Shown: positions 46,289-58,431 of the stretch, in pieces
How the letters are laid out: every line of letters begins with the position of its first letter
Position numbering within the stretch: position 1 is the stretch's first letter
From: Mytilus galloprovincialis
Lineage: Eukaryota > Mollusca > Bivalvia > Mytilida > Mytilidae
Direction: 5' to 3'
Length of the DNA: 64,000 bases
Assembly: GCF_965363235.1 (NCBI RefSeq)
Contig: NC_134844.1
Span: 94,326,664 to 94,390,663 of the forward strand
The notes under the pieces: model-generated
Seen by the model: the letters and a program-made list of their open reading frames with translations, nothing else
The model's database searches: none
What the model was told of the DNA's origin: nothing
Program-made: the position numbers and the translations under genes

Positions 46289-46650
46289 AATTTTTGCCAC
46301 CTTTTACACTCTTCAAAAATTGAAATACTAATAAAGAAAAAGTTTTAAAGTTAATTTCTTTTCATGTAGATATTTTTTTCTTTCACGAATGCATCAAGCG
46401 GTTACTATATGTATATGTATGCTTGATTTAAACCTTACCTATTAACTAGCTACAGAGTTTGCACTTTCGTTGGTTTTAGCCAAAGCATCATATTACTACT
46501 TTGATTGGCTAAATACATGCTTTCCTTTAAAAAGGAACTGAACAACATGAATTTTCTAGTATTTTATCCTAAATTTGGCTTTTTACATCAAATTTAGAGA
46601 GAAATTTTGCCTGATGAACATATACTACATTAAGCGAAAGATGCGTCAAA

Positions 46651-46723
46651 GCCCCTATAGCTCAGTGGTTAGAGCACTGGTCTCGTAAACCAGGGGTCGT
46701 GAGTTCGACTCTCACTGGGGGCA
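46651..46723 (+). tRNA. tRNA-Thr(CGT), unit 26
   Basis: Same sequence as unit 1. Confidence 0.97.
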
Positions 46724-46939
46724 GATTTTGCCACCTTTTTACGCAAAACCCCTTGCTTTTAACAAATTTTTCTTCCTATTGCCCGTGACAGTTTTTCTCG
46801 ATTTAACTACAGGTCTGTTGCAAGAATGTTAGATGTATATGACAAGTTGATGTATTTTATGGTGAACAGTAGACAAGTTGCAGTATCGCAGGGTACCCGG
46901 ATATATAGAAATACATAAAATTCACTTCTTCATATTGAA

Positions 46940-47010
46940 GCGCCGCTGGTGTAGTGGTATCATGCAAGATTCCCATTCTTGCGACCCGGGTTCGATTCCC
47001 GGGCGGCGCA
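46940..47010 (+). tRNA. tRNA-Gly(CCC), unit 26
   Basis: Same sequence as unit 1. Confidence 0.97.
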
Positions 47011-47372
47011 AATTTTTGCCACCTTTTACACTCTTCAAAAATTGAAATACTAATAAAGAAAAAGTTTTAAAGTTAATTTCTTTTCATGTAGATATTTTTT
47101 TCTTTCACGAATGCATCAAGCGGTTACTATATGTATATGTATGCTTGATTTAAACCTTACCTATTAACTAGCTACAGAGTTTGCACTTTCGTTGGTTTTA
47201 GCCAAAGCATCATATTACTACTTTGATTGGCTAAATACATGCTTTCCTTTAAAAAGGAACTGAACAACATGAATTTTCTAGTATTTTATCCTAAATTTGG
47301 CTTTTTACATCAAATTTAGAGAGAAATTTTGCCTGATGAACATATACTACATTAAGCGAAAGATGCGTCAAA

Positions 47373-47445
47373 GCCCCTATAGCTCAGTGGTTAGAGCACT
47401 GGTCTCGTAAACCAGGGGTCGTGAGTTCGACTCTCACTGGGGGCA
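47373..47445 (+). tRNA. tRNA-Thr(CGT), unit 27
   Basis: Same sequence as unit 1. Confidence 0.97.
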
Positions 47446-47661
47446 GATTTTGCCACCTTTTTACGCAAAACCCCTTGCTTTTAACAAATTTTTCTTCCTA
47501 TTGCCCGTGACAGTTTTTCTCGATTTAACTACAGGTCTGTTGCAAGAATGTTAGATGTATATGACAAGTTGATGTATTTTATGGTGAACAGTAGACAAGT
47601 TGCAGTATCGCAGGGTACCCGGATATATAGAAATACATAAAATTCACTTCTTCATATTGAA

Positions 47662-47732
47662 GCGCCGCTGGTGTAGTGGTATCATGCAAGATTCCCATTC
47701 TTGCGACCCGGGTTCGATTCCCGGGCGGCGCA
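47662..47732 (+). tRNA. tRNA-Gly(CCC), unit 27
   Basis: Same sequence as unit 1; last unit with the 'aaagaaaaag' spacer form. Confidence 0.97.
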
Positions 47733-48094
47733 AATTTTTGCCACCTTTTACACTCTTCAAAAATTGAAATACTAATAAAGAAAAAGTTTTAAAGTTAATT
47801 TCTTTTCATGTAGATATTTTTTTCTTTCACGAATGCATCAAGCGGTTACTATATGTATATGTATGCTTGATTTAAACCTTACCTATTAACTAGCTACAGA
47901 GTTTGCACTTTCGTTGGTTTTAGCCAAAGCATCATATTACTACTTTGATTGGCTAAATACATGCTTTCCTTTAAAAAGGAACTGAACAACATGAATTTTC
48001 TAGTATTTTATCCTAAATTTGGCTTTTTACATCAAATTTAGAGAGAAATTTTGCCTGATGAACATATACTACATTAAGCGAAAGATGCGTCAAA

Positions 48095-48167
48095 GCCCCT
48101 ATAGCTCAGTGGTTAGAGCACTGGTCTCGTAAACCAGGGGTCGTGAGTTCGACTCTCACTGGGGGCA
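48095..48167 (+). tRNA. tRNA-Thr(CGT), unit 28
   Basis: Same sequence as unit 1. Confidence 0.97.
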
Positions 48168-48383
48168 GATTTTGCCACCTTTTTACGCAAAACCCCTTGC
48201 TTTTAACAAATTTTTCTTCCTATTGCCCGTGACAGTTTTTCTCGATTTAACTACAGGTCTGTTGCAAGAATGTTAGATGTATATGACAAGTTGATGTATT
48301 TTATGGTGAACAGTAGACAAGTTGCAGTATCGCAGGGTACCCGGATATATAGAAATACATAAAATTCACTTCTTCATATTGAA

Positions 48384-48454
48384 GCGCCGCTGGTGTAGTG
48401 GTATCATGCAAGATTCCCATTCTTGCGACCCGGGTTCGATTCCCGGGCGGCGCA
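48384..48454 (+). tRNA. tRNA-Gly(CCC), unit 28
   Basis: Same sequence as unit 1; first unit with the unbroken A-run in the following spacer. Confidence 0.97.
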
Positions 48455-48816
48455 AATTTTTGCCACCTTTTACACTCTTCAAAAATTGAAATACTAATAA
48501 AAAAAAAGTTTTAAAGTTAATTTCTTTTCATGTAGATATTTTTTTCTTTCACGAATGCATCAAGCGGTTACTATATGTATATGTATGCTTGATTTAAACC
48601 TTACCTATTAACTAGCTACAGAGTTTGCACTTTCGTTGGTTTTAGCCAAAGCATCATATTACTACTTTGATTGGCTAAATACATGCTTTCCTTTAAAAAG
48701 GAACTGAACAACATGAATTTTCTAGTATTTTATCCTAAATTTGGCTTTTTACATCAAATTTAGAGAGAAATTTTGCCTGATGAACATATACTACATTAAG
48801 CGAAAGATGCGTCAAA

Positions 48817-48889
48817 GCCCCTATAGCTCAGTGGTTAGAGCACTGGTCTCGTAAACCAGGGGTCGTGAGTTCGACTCTCACTGGGGGCA
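48817..48889 (+). tRNA. tRNA-Thr(CGT), unit 29
   Basis: Same sequence as unit 1. Confidence 0.97.
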
Positions 48890-49105
48890 GATTTTGCCAC
48901 CTTTTTACGCAAAACCCCTTGCTTTTAACAAATTTTTCTTCCTATTGCCCGTGACAGTTTTTCTCGATTTAACTACAGGTCTGTTGCAAGAATGTTAGAT
49001 GTATATGACAAGTTGATGTATTTTATGGTGAACAGTAGACAAGTTGCAGTATCGCAGGGTACCCGGATATATAGAAATACATAAAATTCACTTCTTCATA
49101 TTGAA

Positions 49106-49176
49106 GCGCCGCTGGTGTAGTGGTATCATGCAAGATTCCCATTCTTGCGACCCGGGTTCGATTCCCGGGCGGCGCA
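49106..49176 (+). tRNA. tRNA-Gly(CCC), unit 29
   Basis: Same sequence as unit 1. Confidence 0.97.
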
Positions 49177-49538
49177 AATTTTTGCCACCTTTTACACTCT
49201 TCAAAAATTGAAATACTAATAAAAAAAAAGTTTTAAAGTTAATTTCTTTTCATGTAGATATTTTTTTCTTTCACGAATGCATCAAGCGGTTACTATATGT
49301 ATATGTATGCTTGATTTAAACCTTACCTATTAACTAGCTACAGAGTTTGCACTTTCGTTGGTTTTAGCCAAAGCATCATATTACTACTTTGATTGGCTAA
49401 ATACATGCTTTCCTTTAAAAAGGAACTGAACAACATGAATTTTCTAGTATTTTATCCTAAATTTGGCTTTTTACATCAAATTTAGAGAGAAATTTTGCCT
49501 GATGAACATATACTACATTAAGCGAAAGATGCGTCAAA

Positions 49539-49611
49539 GCCCCTATAGCTCAGTGGTTAGAGCACTGGTCTCGTAAACCAGGGGTCGTGAGTTCGACTCT
49601 CACTGGGGGCA
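49539..49611 (+). tRNA. tRNA-Thr(CGT), unit 30
   Basis: Same sequence as unit 1. Confidence 0.97.
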
Positions 49612-49815
49612 GATTTTGCCACCTTTTTACGCAAAACCCCTTGCTTTTAACAAATTTTTCTTCCTATTGCCCGTGACAGTTTTTCTCGATTTAACTACAG
49701 GTCTGTTGCAAGAATGTTAGATGTATATGACAAGTTGATGTATTTTATGGTGAACAGTAGACAAGTTGCAGTATCGCAGGGTACCCGGATATATAGAAAT
49801 ACATAAAATATTGAA

Positions 49816-49886
49816 GCGCCGCTGGTGTAGTGGTATCATGCAAGATTCCCATTCTTGCGACCCGGGTTCGATTCCCGGGCGGCGCA
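49816..49886 (+). tRNA. tRNA-Gly(CCC), unit 30
   Basis: Gene as unit 1, but 12 bp of upstream flank (the 'tcacttcttcat' block) are missing, bringing the gene nearer to its tRNA-Thr. Confidence 0.97.
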
Positions 49887-50248
49887 AATTTTTGCCACCT
49901 TTTACACTCTTCAAAAATTGAAATACTAATAAAAAAAAAGTTTTAAAGTTAATTTCTTTTCATGTAGATATTTTTTTCTTTCACGAATGCATCAAGCGGT
50001 TACTATATGTATATGTATGCTTGATTTAAACCTTACCTATTAACTAGCTACAGAGTTTGCACTTTCGTTGGTTTTAGCCAAAGCATCATATTACTACTTT
50101 GATTGGCTAAATACATGCTTTCCTTTAAAAAGGAACTGAACAACATGAATTTTCTAGTATTTTACCCTAAATTTGGCTTTTTACATCAAATTTAGAGAGA
50201 AATTTTGCCTGATGAACATATACTACATTAAGCGAAAGATGCGTCAAA

Positions 50249-50321
50249 GCCCCTATAGCTCAGTGGTTAGAGCACTGGTCTCGTAAACCAGGGGTCGTGA
50301 GTTCGACTCTCACTGGGGGCA
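50249..50321 (+). tRNA. tRNA-Thr(CGT), unit 31
   Basis: Same sequence as unit 1. Confidence 0.97.
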
Positions 50322-50537
50322 GATTTTGCCACCTTTTTACGCAAAACCCCTTGCTTTTAACAAATTTTTCTTCCTATTGCCCGTGACAGTTTTTCTCGAT
50401 TTAACTACAGGTCTGTTGCAAGAATGTTAGATGTATATGACAAGTTGATGTATTTTATGGTGAACAGTAGACAAGTTGCAGTATCGCAGGGTACCCGGAT
50501 ATATAGAAATACATAAAATTCACTTCTTCATATTGAA

Positions 50538-50608
50538 GCGCAGCTGGTGTAGTGGTATCATGCAAGATTCCCATTCTTGCGACCCGGGTTCGATTCCCGG
50601 GCGGCGCA
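50538..50608 (+). tRNA. tRNA-Gly(CCC), unit 31, acceptor-stem variant
   Basis: C-to-A at position 5 (GCGCAGC) breaks the 5-68 pair of the acceptor stem; charging or stability may suffer. Confidence 0.85.
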
Positions 50609-50970
50609 AATTTTTGCCACCTTTTACACTCTTCAAAAATTGAAATACTAATAAAAAAAAAGTTTTAAAGTTAATTTCTTTTCATGTAGATATTTTTTTC
50701 TTTCACGAATGCATCAAGCGGTTACTATATGTATATGTATGCTTGATTTAAACCTTACCTATTAACTAGCTACAGAGTTTGCACTTTCGTTGGTTTTAGC
50801 CAAAGCATCATATTACTACTTTGATTGGCTAAATACATGCTTTCCTTTAAAAAGGAACTGAACAACATGAATTTTCTAGTATTTTACCCTAAATTTGGCT
50901 TTTTACATCAAATTTAGAGAGAAATTTTGCCTGATGAACATATACTACATTAAGCGAAAGATGCGTCAAA

Positions 50971-51043
50971 GCCCCTATAGCTCAGTGGTTAGAGCACTGG
51001 TCTCGTAAACCAGGGGTCGTGAGTTCGACTCTCACTGGGGGCA
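50971..51043 (+). tRNA. tRNA-Thr(CGT), unit 32
   Basis: Same sequence as unit 1. Confidence 0.97.
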
Positions 51044-51259
51044 GATTTTGCCACCTTTTTACGCAAAACCCCTTGCTTTTAACAAATTTTTCTTCCTATT
51101 GCCCGTGACAGTTTTTCTCGATTTAACTACAGGTCTGTTGCAAGAATGTTAGATGTATATGACAAGTTGATGTATTTTATGGTGAACAGTAGACAAGTTG
51201 CAGTATCGCTGGGTACCCGGATATATAGAAATACATAAAATTCACTTCTTCATATTGAA

Positions 51260-51330
51260 GCGCCGCTGGTGTAGTGGTATCATGCAAGATTCCCATTCTT
51301 GCGACCCGGGTTCGATTCCCGGGCGGCGCA
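51260..51330 (+). tRNA. tRNA-Gly(CCC), unit 32
   Basis: Same sequence as unit 1. Confidence 0.97.
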
Positions 51331-51692
51331 AATTTTTGCCACCTTTTACACTCTTCAAAAATTGAAATACTAATAAAAAAAAAGTTTTAAAGTTAATTTC
51401 TTTTCATGTAGATATTTTTTTCTTTCACGAATGCATCAAGCGGTTACTATATGTATATGTATGCTTGATTTAAACCTTACCTATTAACTAGCTACAGAGT
51501 TTGCACTTTCGTTGGTTTTAGCCAAAGCATCATATTACTACTTTGATTGGCTAAATACATGCTTTCCTTTAAAAAGGAACTGAACAACATGAATTTTCTA
51601 GTATTTTATCCTAAATTTGGCTTTTTACATCAAATTTAGAGAGAAATTTTGCCTGATGAACATATACTACATTAAGCGAAAGATGCGTCAAA

Positions 51693-51765
51693 GCCCCTAT
51701 AGCTCAGTGGTTAGAGCACTGGTCTCGTAAACCAGGGGTCGTGAGTTCGACTCTCACTGGGGGCA
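51693..51765 (+). tRNA. tRNA-Thr(CGT), unit 33
   Basis: Same sequence as unit 1. Confidence 0.97.
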
Positions 51766-51981
51766 GATTTTGCCACCTTTTTACGCAAAACCCCTTGCTT
51801 TTAACAAATTTTTCTTCCTATTGCCCGTGACAGTTTTTCTCGATTTAACTACAGGTCTGTTGCAAGAATGTTAGATGTATATGACAAGTTGATGTATTTT
51901 ATGGTGAACAGTAGACAAGTTGCAGTATCGCAGGGTACCCGGATATATAGAAATACATAAAATTCACTTCTTCATATTGAA

Positions 51982-52052
51982 GCGCCGCTGGTGTAGTGGT
52001 ATCATGCAAGATTCCCATTCTTGCGACCCGGGTTCGATTCCCGGGCAGCGCA
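51982..52052 (+). tRNA. tRNA-Gly(CCC), unit 33, acceptor-stem variant
   Basis: G-to-A at position 68 (GCAGCGC) breaks the same 5-68 pair as in unit 31, from the other strand of the stem. Confidence 0.85.
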
Positions 52053-52414
52053 AATTTTTGCCACCTTTTACACTCTTCAAAAATTGAAATACTAATAAAA
52101 AAAAAGTTTTAAAGTTAATTTCTTTTCATGTAGATATTTTTTTCTTTCACGAATGCATCAAGCGGTTACTATATGTATATGTATGCTTGATTTAAACCTT
52201 ACCTATTAACTAGCTACAGAGTTTGCACTTTCGTTGGTTTTAGCCAAAGCATCATATTACTACTTTGATTGGCTAAATACATGCTTTCCTTTAAAAAGGA
52301 ACTGAACAACATGAATTTTCTAGTATTTTATCCTAAATTTGGCTTTTTACATCAAATTTAGAGAGAAATTTTGCCTGATGAACATATACTACATTAAGCG
52401 AAAGATGCGTCAAA

Positions 52415-52487
52415 GCCCCTATAGCTCAGTGGTTAGAGCACTGGTCTCGTAAACCAGGGGTCGTGAGTTCGACTCTCACTGGGGGCA
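52415..52487 (+). tRNA. tRNA-Thr(CGT), unit 34
   Basis: Same sequence as unit 1. Confidence 0.97.
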
Positions 52488-52688
52488 GATTTTGCCACCT
52501 TTTTACGCAAAACCCCTTGCTTTTAACAAATTTTTCTTCCTATTGCCCGTGACAGTTTTTCTCGATTTAACTACAGGTCTGTTGCAAGAATGTTAGATGT
52601 GTATTTTATGGTGAACAGTAGACAAGTTGCAGTATCGCAGGGTACCCGGATATATAGAAATACATAAAATTCACTTCTTCATATTGAA

Positions 52689-52759
52689 GCGCCGCTGGTG
52701 TAGTGGTATCATGCAAGATTCCCATTCTTGCGACCCGGGTTCGATTCCCGGGCGGCGCA
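52689..52759 (+). tRNA. tRNA-Gly(CCC), unit 34
   Basis: Gene as unit 1; a 15-bp deletion lies in the spacer between the two tRNA genes. Confidence 0.97.
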
Positions 52760-53121
52760 AATTTTTGCCACCTTTTACACTCTTCAAAAATTGAAATACT
52801 AATAAAAAAAAAGTTTTAAGGTTAATTTCTTTTCATGTAGATATTTTTTTCTTTCACGAATGCATCAAGCGGTTACTATATGTATATGTATGCTTGATTT
52901 AAACCTTACCTATTAACTAGCTACAGAGTTTGCACTTTCGTTGGTTTTAGCCAAAGCATCATATTACTACTTTGATTGGCTAAATACATGCTTTCCTTTA
53001 AAAAGGAACTGAACAACATGAATTTTCTAGTATTTTATCCTAAATTTGGCTTTTTACATCAAATTTAGAGAGAAATTTTGCCTGATGAACATATACTACA
53101 TTAAGCGAAAGATGCGTCAAA

Positions 53122-53194
53122 GCCCCTATAGCTCAGTGGTTAGAGCACTGGTCTCGTAAACCAGGGGTCGTGAGTTCGACTCTCACTGGGGGCA
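53122..53194 (+). tRNA. tRNA-Thr(CGT), unit 35
   Basis: Same sequence as unit 1. Confidence 0.97.
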
Positions 53195-53410
53195 GATTTT
53201 GCCACCTTTTTACGCAAAACCCCTTGCTTTTAACAAATTTTTCTTCCTATTGCCCGTGACAGTTTTTCTCGATTTAACTACAGGTCTGTTGCAAGAATGT
53301 TAGATGTATATGACAAGTTGATGTATTTTATGGTGAACAGTAGACAAGTTGCAGTATCGCAGGGTACCCGGATATATAGAAATACATAAAATTCACTTCT
53401 TCATATTGAA

Positions 53411-53481
53411 GCGCCGCTGGTGTAGTGGTATCATGCAAGATTCCCATTCTTGCGACCCGGGTTCGATTCCCGGGCGGCGCA
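53411..53481 (+). tRNA. tRNA-Gly(CCC), unit 35
   Basis: Same sequence as unit 1. Confidence 0.97.
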
Positions 53482-53843
53482 AATTTTTGCCACCTTTTAC
53501 ACTCTTCAAAAATTGAAATACTAATAAAAAAAAAGTTTTAAGGTTAATTTCTTTTCATGTAGATATTTTTTTCTTTCACGAATGCATCAAGCGGTTACTA
53601 TATGTATATGTATGCTTGATTTAAACCTTACCTATTAACTAGCTACAGAGTTTGCACTTTCGTTGGTTTTAGCCAAAGCATCATATTACTACTTTGATTG
53701 GCTAAATACATGCTTTCCTTTAAAAAGGAACTGAACAACATGAATTTTCTAGTATTTTATCCTAAATTTGGCTTTTTACATCAAATTTAGAGAGAAATTT
53801 TGCCTGCTGAACATATACTACATTAAGCGAAAGATGCGTCAAA

Positions 53844-53916
53844 GCCCCTATAGCTCAGTGGTTAGAGCACTGGTCTCGTAAACCAGGGGTCGTGAGTTCG
53901 ACTCTCACTGGGGGCA
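53844..53916 (+). tRNA. tRNA-Thr(CGT), unit 36
   Basis: Same sequence as unit 1. Confidence 0.97.
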
Positions 53917-54132
53917 GATTTTGCCACCTTTTTACGCAAAACCCCTTGCTTTTAACAAATTTTTCTTCCTATTGCCCGTGACAGTTTTTCTCGATTTAAC
54001 TACAGGTCTGTTGCAAGAATGTTAGATGTATATGACAAGTTGATGTATTTTATGGTGAACAGTAGACAAGTTGCAGTATCGCAGGGTACCCGGATATATA
54101 GAAATACATAAAATTCACTTCTTCATATTGAA

Positions 54133-54203
54133 GCGCCGCTGGTGTAGTGGTATCATGCAAGATTCCCATTCTTGCGACCCGGGTTCGATTCCCGGGCGGC
54201 GCA
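54133..54203 (+). tRNA. tRNA-Gly(CCC), unit 36
   Basis: Same sequence as unit 1. Confidence 0.97.
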
Positions 54204-54565
54204 AATTTTTGCCACCTTTTACACTCTTCAAAAATTGAAATACTAATAAAAAAAAAGTTTTAAAGTTAATTTCTTTTCATGTAGATATTTTTTTCTTTCA
54301 CGAATGCATCAAGCGGTTACTATATGTATATGTATGCTTGATTTAAACCTTACCTATTAACTAGCTACAGAGTTTGCACTTTCGTTGGTTTTAGCCAAAG
54401 CATCATATTACTACTTTGATTGGCTAAATACATGCTTTCCTTTAAAAAGGAACTGAACAACATGAATTTTCTAGTATTTTATCCTAAATTTGGCTTTTTA
54501 CATCAAATTTAGAGAGAAATTTTGCCTGATGAACATATACTACATTAAGCGAAAGATGCGTCAAA

Positions 54566-54638
54566 GCCCCTATAGCTCAGTGGTTAGAGCACTGGTCTCG
54601 TAAACCAGGGGTCGTGAGTTCGACTCTCACTGGGGGCA
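54566..54638 (+). tRNA. tRNA-Thr(CGT), unit 37
   Basis: Same sequence as unit 1. Confidence 0.97.
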
Positions 54639-54839
54639 GATTTTGCCACCTTTTTACGCAAAACCCCTTGCTTTTAACAAATTTTTCTTCCTATTGCCCG
54701 TGACAGTTTTTCTCGATTTAACTACAGGTCTGTTGCAAGAATGTTAGATGTGTATTTTATGGTGAACAGTAGACAAGTTGCAGTATCGCAGGGTACCCGG
54801 ATATATAGAAATACATAAAATTCACTTCTTCATATTGAA

Positions 54840-54907
54840 GCGCCGCTGGTGTAGTGGTATCGAAGATTCCCATTCTTGCGACCCGGGTTCGATTCCCGGG
54901 CGGCGCA
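54840..54907 (+). pseudogene. tRNA-Gly(CCC) with 3-bp deletion, unit 37
   Basis: The gene is 68 nt: TATCGAAG replaces TATCATGCAAG, removing bases 25-27 and so part of the D stem, base 26 and the first anticodon-stem pair. Folding should be impaired. A and B boxes are intact, so it may still be transcribed. The 15-bp spacer deletion also occurs upstream. Confidence 0.75.
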
Positions 54908-55269
54908 AATTTTTGCCACCTTTTACACTCTTCAAAAATTGAAATACTAATAAAAAAAAAGTTTTAAGGTTAATTTCTTTTCATGTAGATATTTTTTTCT
55001 TTCACGAATGCATCAAGCGGTTACTATATGTATATGTATGCTTGATTTAAACCTTACCTATTAACTAGCTACAGAGTTTGCACTTTCGTTGGTTTTAGCC
55101 AAAGCATCATATTACTACTTTGATTGGCTAAATACATGCTTTCCTTCAAAAAGGAACTGAACAACATGAATTTTCTAGTATTTTATCCTAAATTTGGCTT
55201 TTTACATCAAATTTAGAGAGAAATTTTGCCTGATGAACATATACTACATTAAGCGAAAGATGCGTCAAA

Positions 55270-55342
55270 GCCCCTATAGCTCAGTGGTTAGAGCACTGGT
55301 CTCGTAAACCAGGGGTCGTGAGTTCGACTCTCACTGGGGGCA
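55270..55342 (+). tRNA. tRNA-Thr(CGT), unit 38
   Basis: Same sequence as unit 1. Confidence 0.97.
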
Positions 55343-55558
55343 GATTTTGCCACCTTTTTACGCAAAACCCCTTGCTTTTAACAAATTTTTCTTTCTATTG
55401 CCCGTGACAGTTTTTCTCGATTTAACTACAGGTCTGTTGCAAGAATGTTAGATGTATATGACAAGTTGATGTATTTTATGGTGAACAGTAGACAAGTTGC
55501 AGTATCGCAGGGTACCCGGATATATAGAAATACATAAAATTCACTTCTTCATATTGAA

Positions 55559-55629
55559 GCGCCGCTGGTGTAGTGGTATCATGCAAGATTCCCATTCTTG
55601 CGACCCGGGTTCGATTCCCGGGCGGCGCA
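55559..55629 (+). tRNA. tRNA-Gly(CCC), unit 38
   Basis: Same sequence as unit 1. Confidence 0.97.
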
Positions 55630-55991
55630 AATTTTTGCCACCTTTTACACTCTTCAAAAATTGAAATACTAATAAAAAAAAAGTTTTAAGGTTAATTTCT
55701 TTTCATGTAGATATTTTTTTCTTTCACGAATGCATCAAGCGGTTACTATATGTATATGTATGCTTGATTTAAACCTTACCTATTAACTAGCTACAGAGTT
55801 TGCACTTTCGTTGGTTTTAGCCAAAGCATCATATTACTACTTTGATTGGCTAAATACATGCTTTCCTTTAAAAAGGAACTGAACAACATGAATTTTCTAG
55901 TATTTTATCCTAAATTTGGCTTTTTACATCAAATTTAGAGAGAAATTTTGCCTGATGAACATATACTACATTAAGCGAAAGATGCGTCAAA

Positions 55992-56064
55992 GCCCCTATA
56001 GCTCAGTGGTTAGAGCACTGGTCTCGTAAACCAGGGGTCGTGAGTTCGACTCTCACTGGGGGCA
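55992..56064 (+). tRNA. tRNA-Thr(CGT), unit 39
   Basis: Same sequence as unit 1. Confidence 0.97.
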
Positions 56065-56280
56065 GATTTTGCCACCTTTTTACGCAAAACCCCTTGCTTT
56101 TAACAAATTTTTCTTCCTATTGCCCGTGACAGTTTTTCTCGATTTAACTACAGGTCTGTTGCAAGAATGTTAGATGTATATGACAAGTTGATGTATTTTA
56201 TGGTGAACAGTAGACAAGTTGCAGTATCGCAGGGTACCCGGATATATAGAAATACATAAAATTCACTTCTTCATATTGAA

Positions 56281-56351
56281 GCGCCGCTGGTGTAGTGGTA
56301 TCATGCAAGATTCCCATTCTTGCGACCCGGGTTCGATGACCGGGCGGCGCA
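56281..56351 (+). pseudogene. tRNA-Gly(CCC) with damaged T arm and B box, unit 39
   Basis: TTCGATGACC replaces TTCGATTCCC: position 60 becomes G and 61 becomes A. This breaks the universal 53-61 pair and spoils the B box (GGTTCGATGAC), the TFIIIC binding site. Probably poorly transcribed and misfolded. Confidence 0.75.
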
Positions 56352-56713
56352 AATTTTTGCCACCTTTTACACTCTTCAAAAATTGAAATACAAATAAAAA
56401 AAAAGTTTTAAGGTTAATTTCTTTTCATGTAGATATTTTTTTCTTTCACGAATGCATCAAGCGGTTACTATATGTATATGTATGCTTGATTTAAACCTTA
56501 CCTATTAACTAGCTACAGAGTTTGCACTTTCGTTGGTTTTAGCCAAAGCATCATATTACTACTTTGATTGGCTAAATACATGCTTTCCTTTAAAAAGGAA
56601 CTGAACAACATGAATTTTCTAGTATTTTATCCTAAATTTGGCTTTTTACATCAAATTTAGAGAGAAATTTTGCCTGATGAACATATACTACATTAAGCGA
56701 ATGATGCGTCAAA

Positions 56714-56786
56714 GCCCCTATAGCTCAGTGGTTAGAGCACTGGTCTCGTAAACCAGGTGTCGTGAGTTCGACTCTCACTGGGGGCA
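56714..56786 (+). tRNA. tRNA-Thr(CGT), unit 40, variable-loop variant
   Basis: G-to-T at position 45 in the variable loop (CAGGTGTC); stems are intact, so probably functional. Confidence 0.95.
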
Positions 56787-57002
56787 GATTTTGCCACCTT
56801 TTTACGCAAAACCCCTTGCTTTTAACAAATTTTTCTTCCTATTGCCCGTGACAGTTTTTCTCGATTTAACTACAGGTCTGTTGCAAGAATGTTAGATGTA
56901 TATGACAAGTTGATGTATTTTATGGTGAACAGTAGACAAGTTGCAGTATCGCAGGGTACCCGGATATATAGAAATACATAAAATTCACTTCTTCATATTG
57001 AA

Positions 57003-57073
57003 GCGCCGCTGGTGTAGTGGTATCATGCAAGATTCCCATTCTTGCGACCCGGGTTCGATGACCGGGCGGCGCA
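57003..57073 (+). pseudogene. tRNA-Gly(CCC) with damaged T arm and B box, unit 40
   Basis: Same two-base T-arm change as unit 39. Confidence 0.75.
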
Positions 57074-57435
57074 AATTTTTGCCACCTTTTACACTCTTCA
57101 AAAATTGAAATACAAATAAAAAAAAAGTTTTAAGGTTAATTTCTTTTCATGTAGATATTTTTTTCTTTCACGAATGCATCAAGCGGTTACTATATGTATA
57201 TGTATGCTTGATTTAAACCTTACCTATTAACTAGCTACAGAGTTTGCACTTTCGTTGGTTTTAGCCAAAGCATCATATTACTACTTTGATTGGCTAAATA
57301 CATGCTTTCCTTTAAAAAGGAACTGAACAACATGAATTTTCTAGTATTTTATCCTAAATTTGGCTTTTTACATCAAATTTAGAGAGAAATTTTGCCTGAT
57401 GAACATATACTACATTAAGCGAATGATGCGTCAAA

Positions 57436-57508
57436 GCCCCTATAGCTCAGTGGTTAGAGCACTGGTCTCGTAAACCAGGTGTCGTGAGTTCGACTCTCAC
57501 TGGGGGCA
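57436..57508 (+). tRNA. tRNA-Thr(CGT), unit 41, variable-loop variant
   Basis: Same position-45 G-to-T change as unit 40. Confidence 0.95.
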
Positions 57509-57709
57509 GATTTTGCCACCTTTTTACGCAAAACCCCTTGCTTTTAACAAATTTTTCTTCCTATTGCCCGTGACAGTTTTTCTCGATTTAACTACAGGTC
57601 TGTTGCAAGAATGTTAGATGTGTATTTTATGGTGAACAGTAGACAAGTTGCAGTATCGCAGGGTACCCGGATATATAGAAATACATAAAATTCACTTCTT
57701 CATATTGAA

Positions 57710-57780
57710 GCGCCGCTGGTGTAGTGGTATCATGCAAGATTCCCATTCTTGCGACCCGGGTTCGATTCCCGGGCGGCGCA
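57710..57780 (+). tRNA. tRNA-Gly(CCC), unit 41
   Basis: Gene as unit 1; the 15-bp spacer deletion lies upstream. Confidence 0.97.
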
Positions 57781-58142
57781 AATTTTTGCCACCTTTTACA
57801 CTCTTCAAAAATTGAAATACTAATAAAAAAAAAGTTTTAAGGTTAATTTCTTTTCATGTAGATATTTTTTTCTTTCACGAATGCATCAAGCGGTTACTAT
57901 ATGTATATGTATGCTTGATTTAAACCTTACCTATTAACTAGCTACAGAGTTTGCACTTTCGTTGGTTTTAGCCAAAGCATCATATTACTACTTTGATTGG
58001 CTAAATACATGCTTTCCTTTAAAAAGGAACTGAACAACATGAATTTTCTAGTATTTTATCCTAAATTTGGCTTTTTACATCAAATTTAGAGAGAAATTTT
58101 GCCTGATGAACATATACTACATTAAGCGAAAGATGCGTCAAA

Positions 58143-58215
58143 GCCCCTATAGCTCAGTGGTTAGAGCACTGGTCTCGTAAACCAGGGGTCGTGAGTTCGA
58201 CTCTCACTGGGGGCA
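58143..58215 (+). tRNA. tRNA-Thr(CGT), unit 42
   Basis: Same sequence as unit 1. Confidence 0.97.
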
Positions 58216-58431
58216 GATTTTGCCACCTTTTTACGCAAAACCCCTTGCTTTTAACAAATTTTTCTTCCTATTGCCCGTGACAGTTTTTCTCGATTTAACT
58301 ACAGGTCTGTTGCAAGAATGTTAGATGTATATGACAAGTTGATGTATTTTATGGTGAACAGTAGACAAGTTGCAGTATCGCAGGGTACCCGGATATATAG
58401 AAATACATAAAATTCACTTCTTCATATTGAA

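Larger units (their letters stand above)
53122..58142 (+). repeat. Higher-order repeat, first copy (seven tRNA units, 5021 bp)
   Basis: Units 35-41 carry an ordered series of private variants: GCTG in the unit 35 tail; AAAG not AAGG in unit 36; a 15-bp and a 3-bp deletion plus CTTCAAA in unit 37; CTTTC in unit 38; a T-arm change plus ACAAAT in unit 39. The same order recurs 5021 bp later. Confidence 0.88.

Noticed and set aside
49717-49914. 65-codon minus-strand frame containing RRPGIEPGSQEW
   Set aside because: It is the antisense translation of tRNA-Gly. Peptides of this type are a well-known artefact of tRNA genes in gene predictions.
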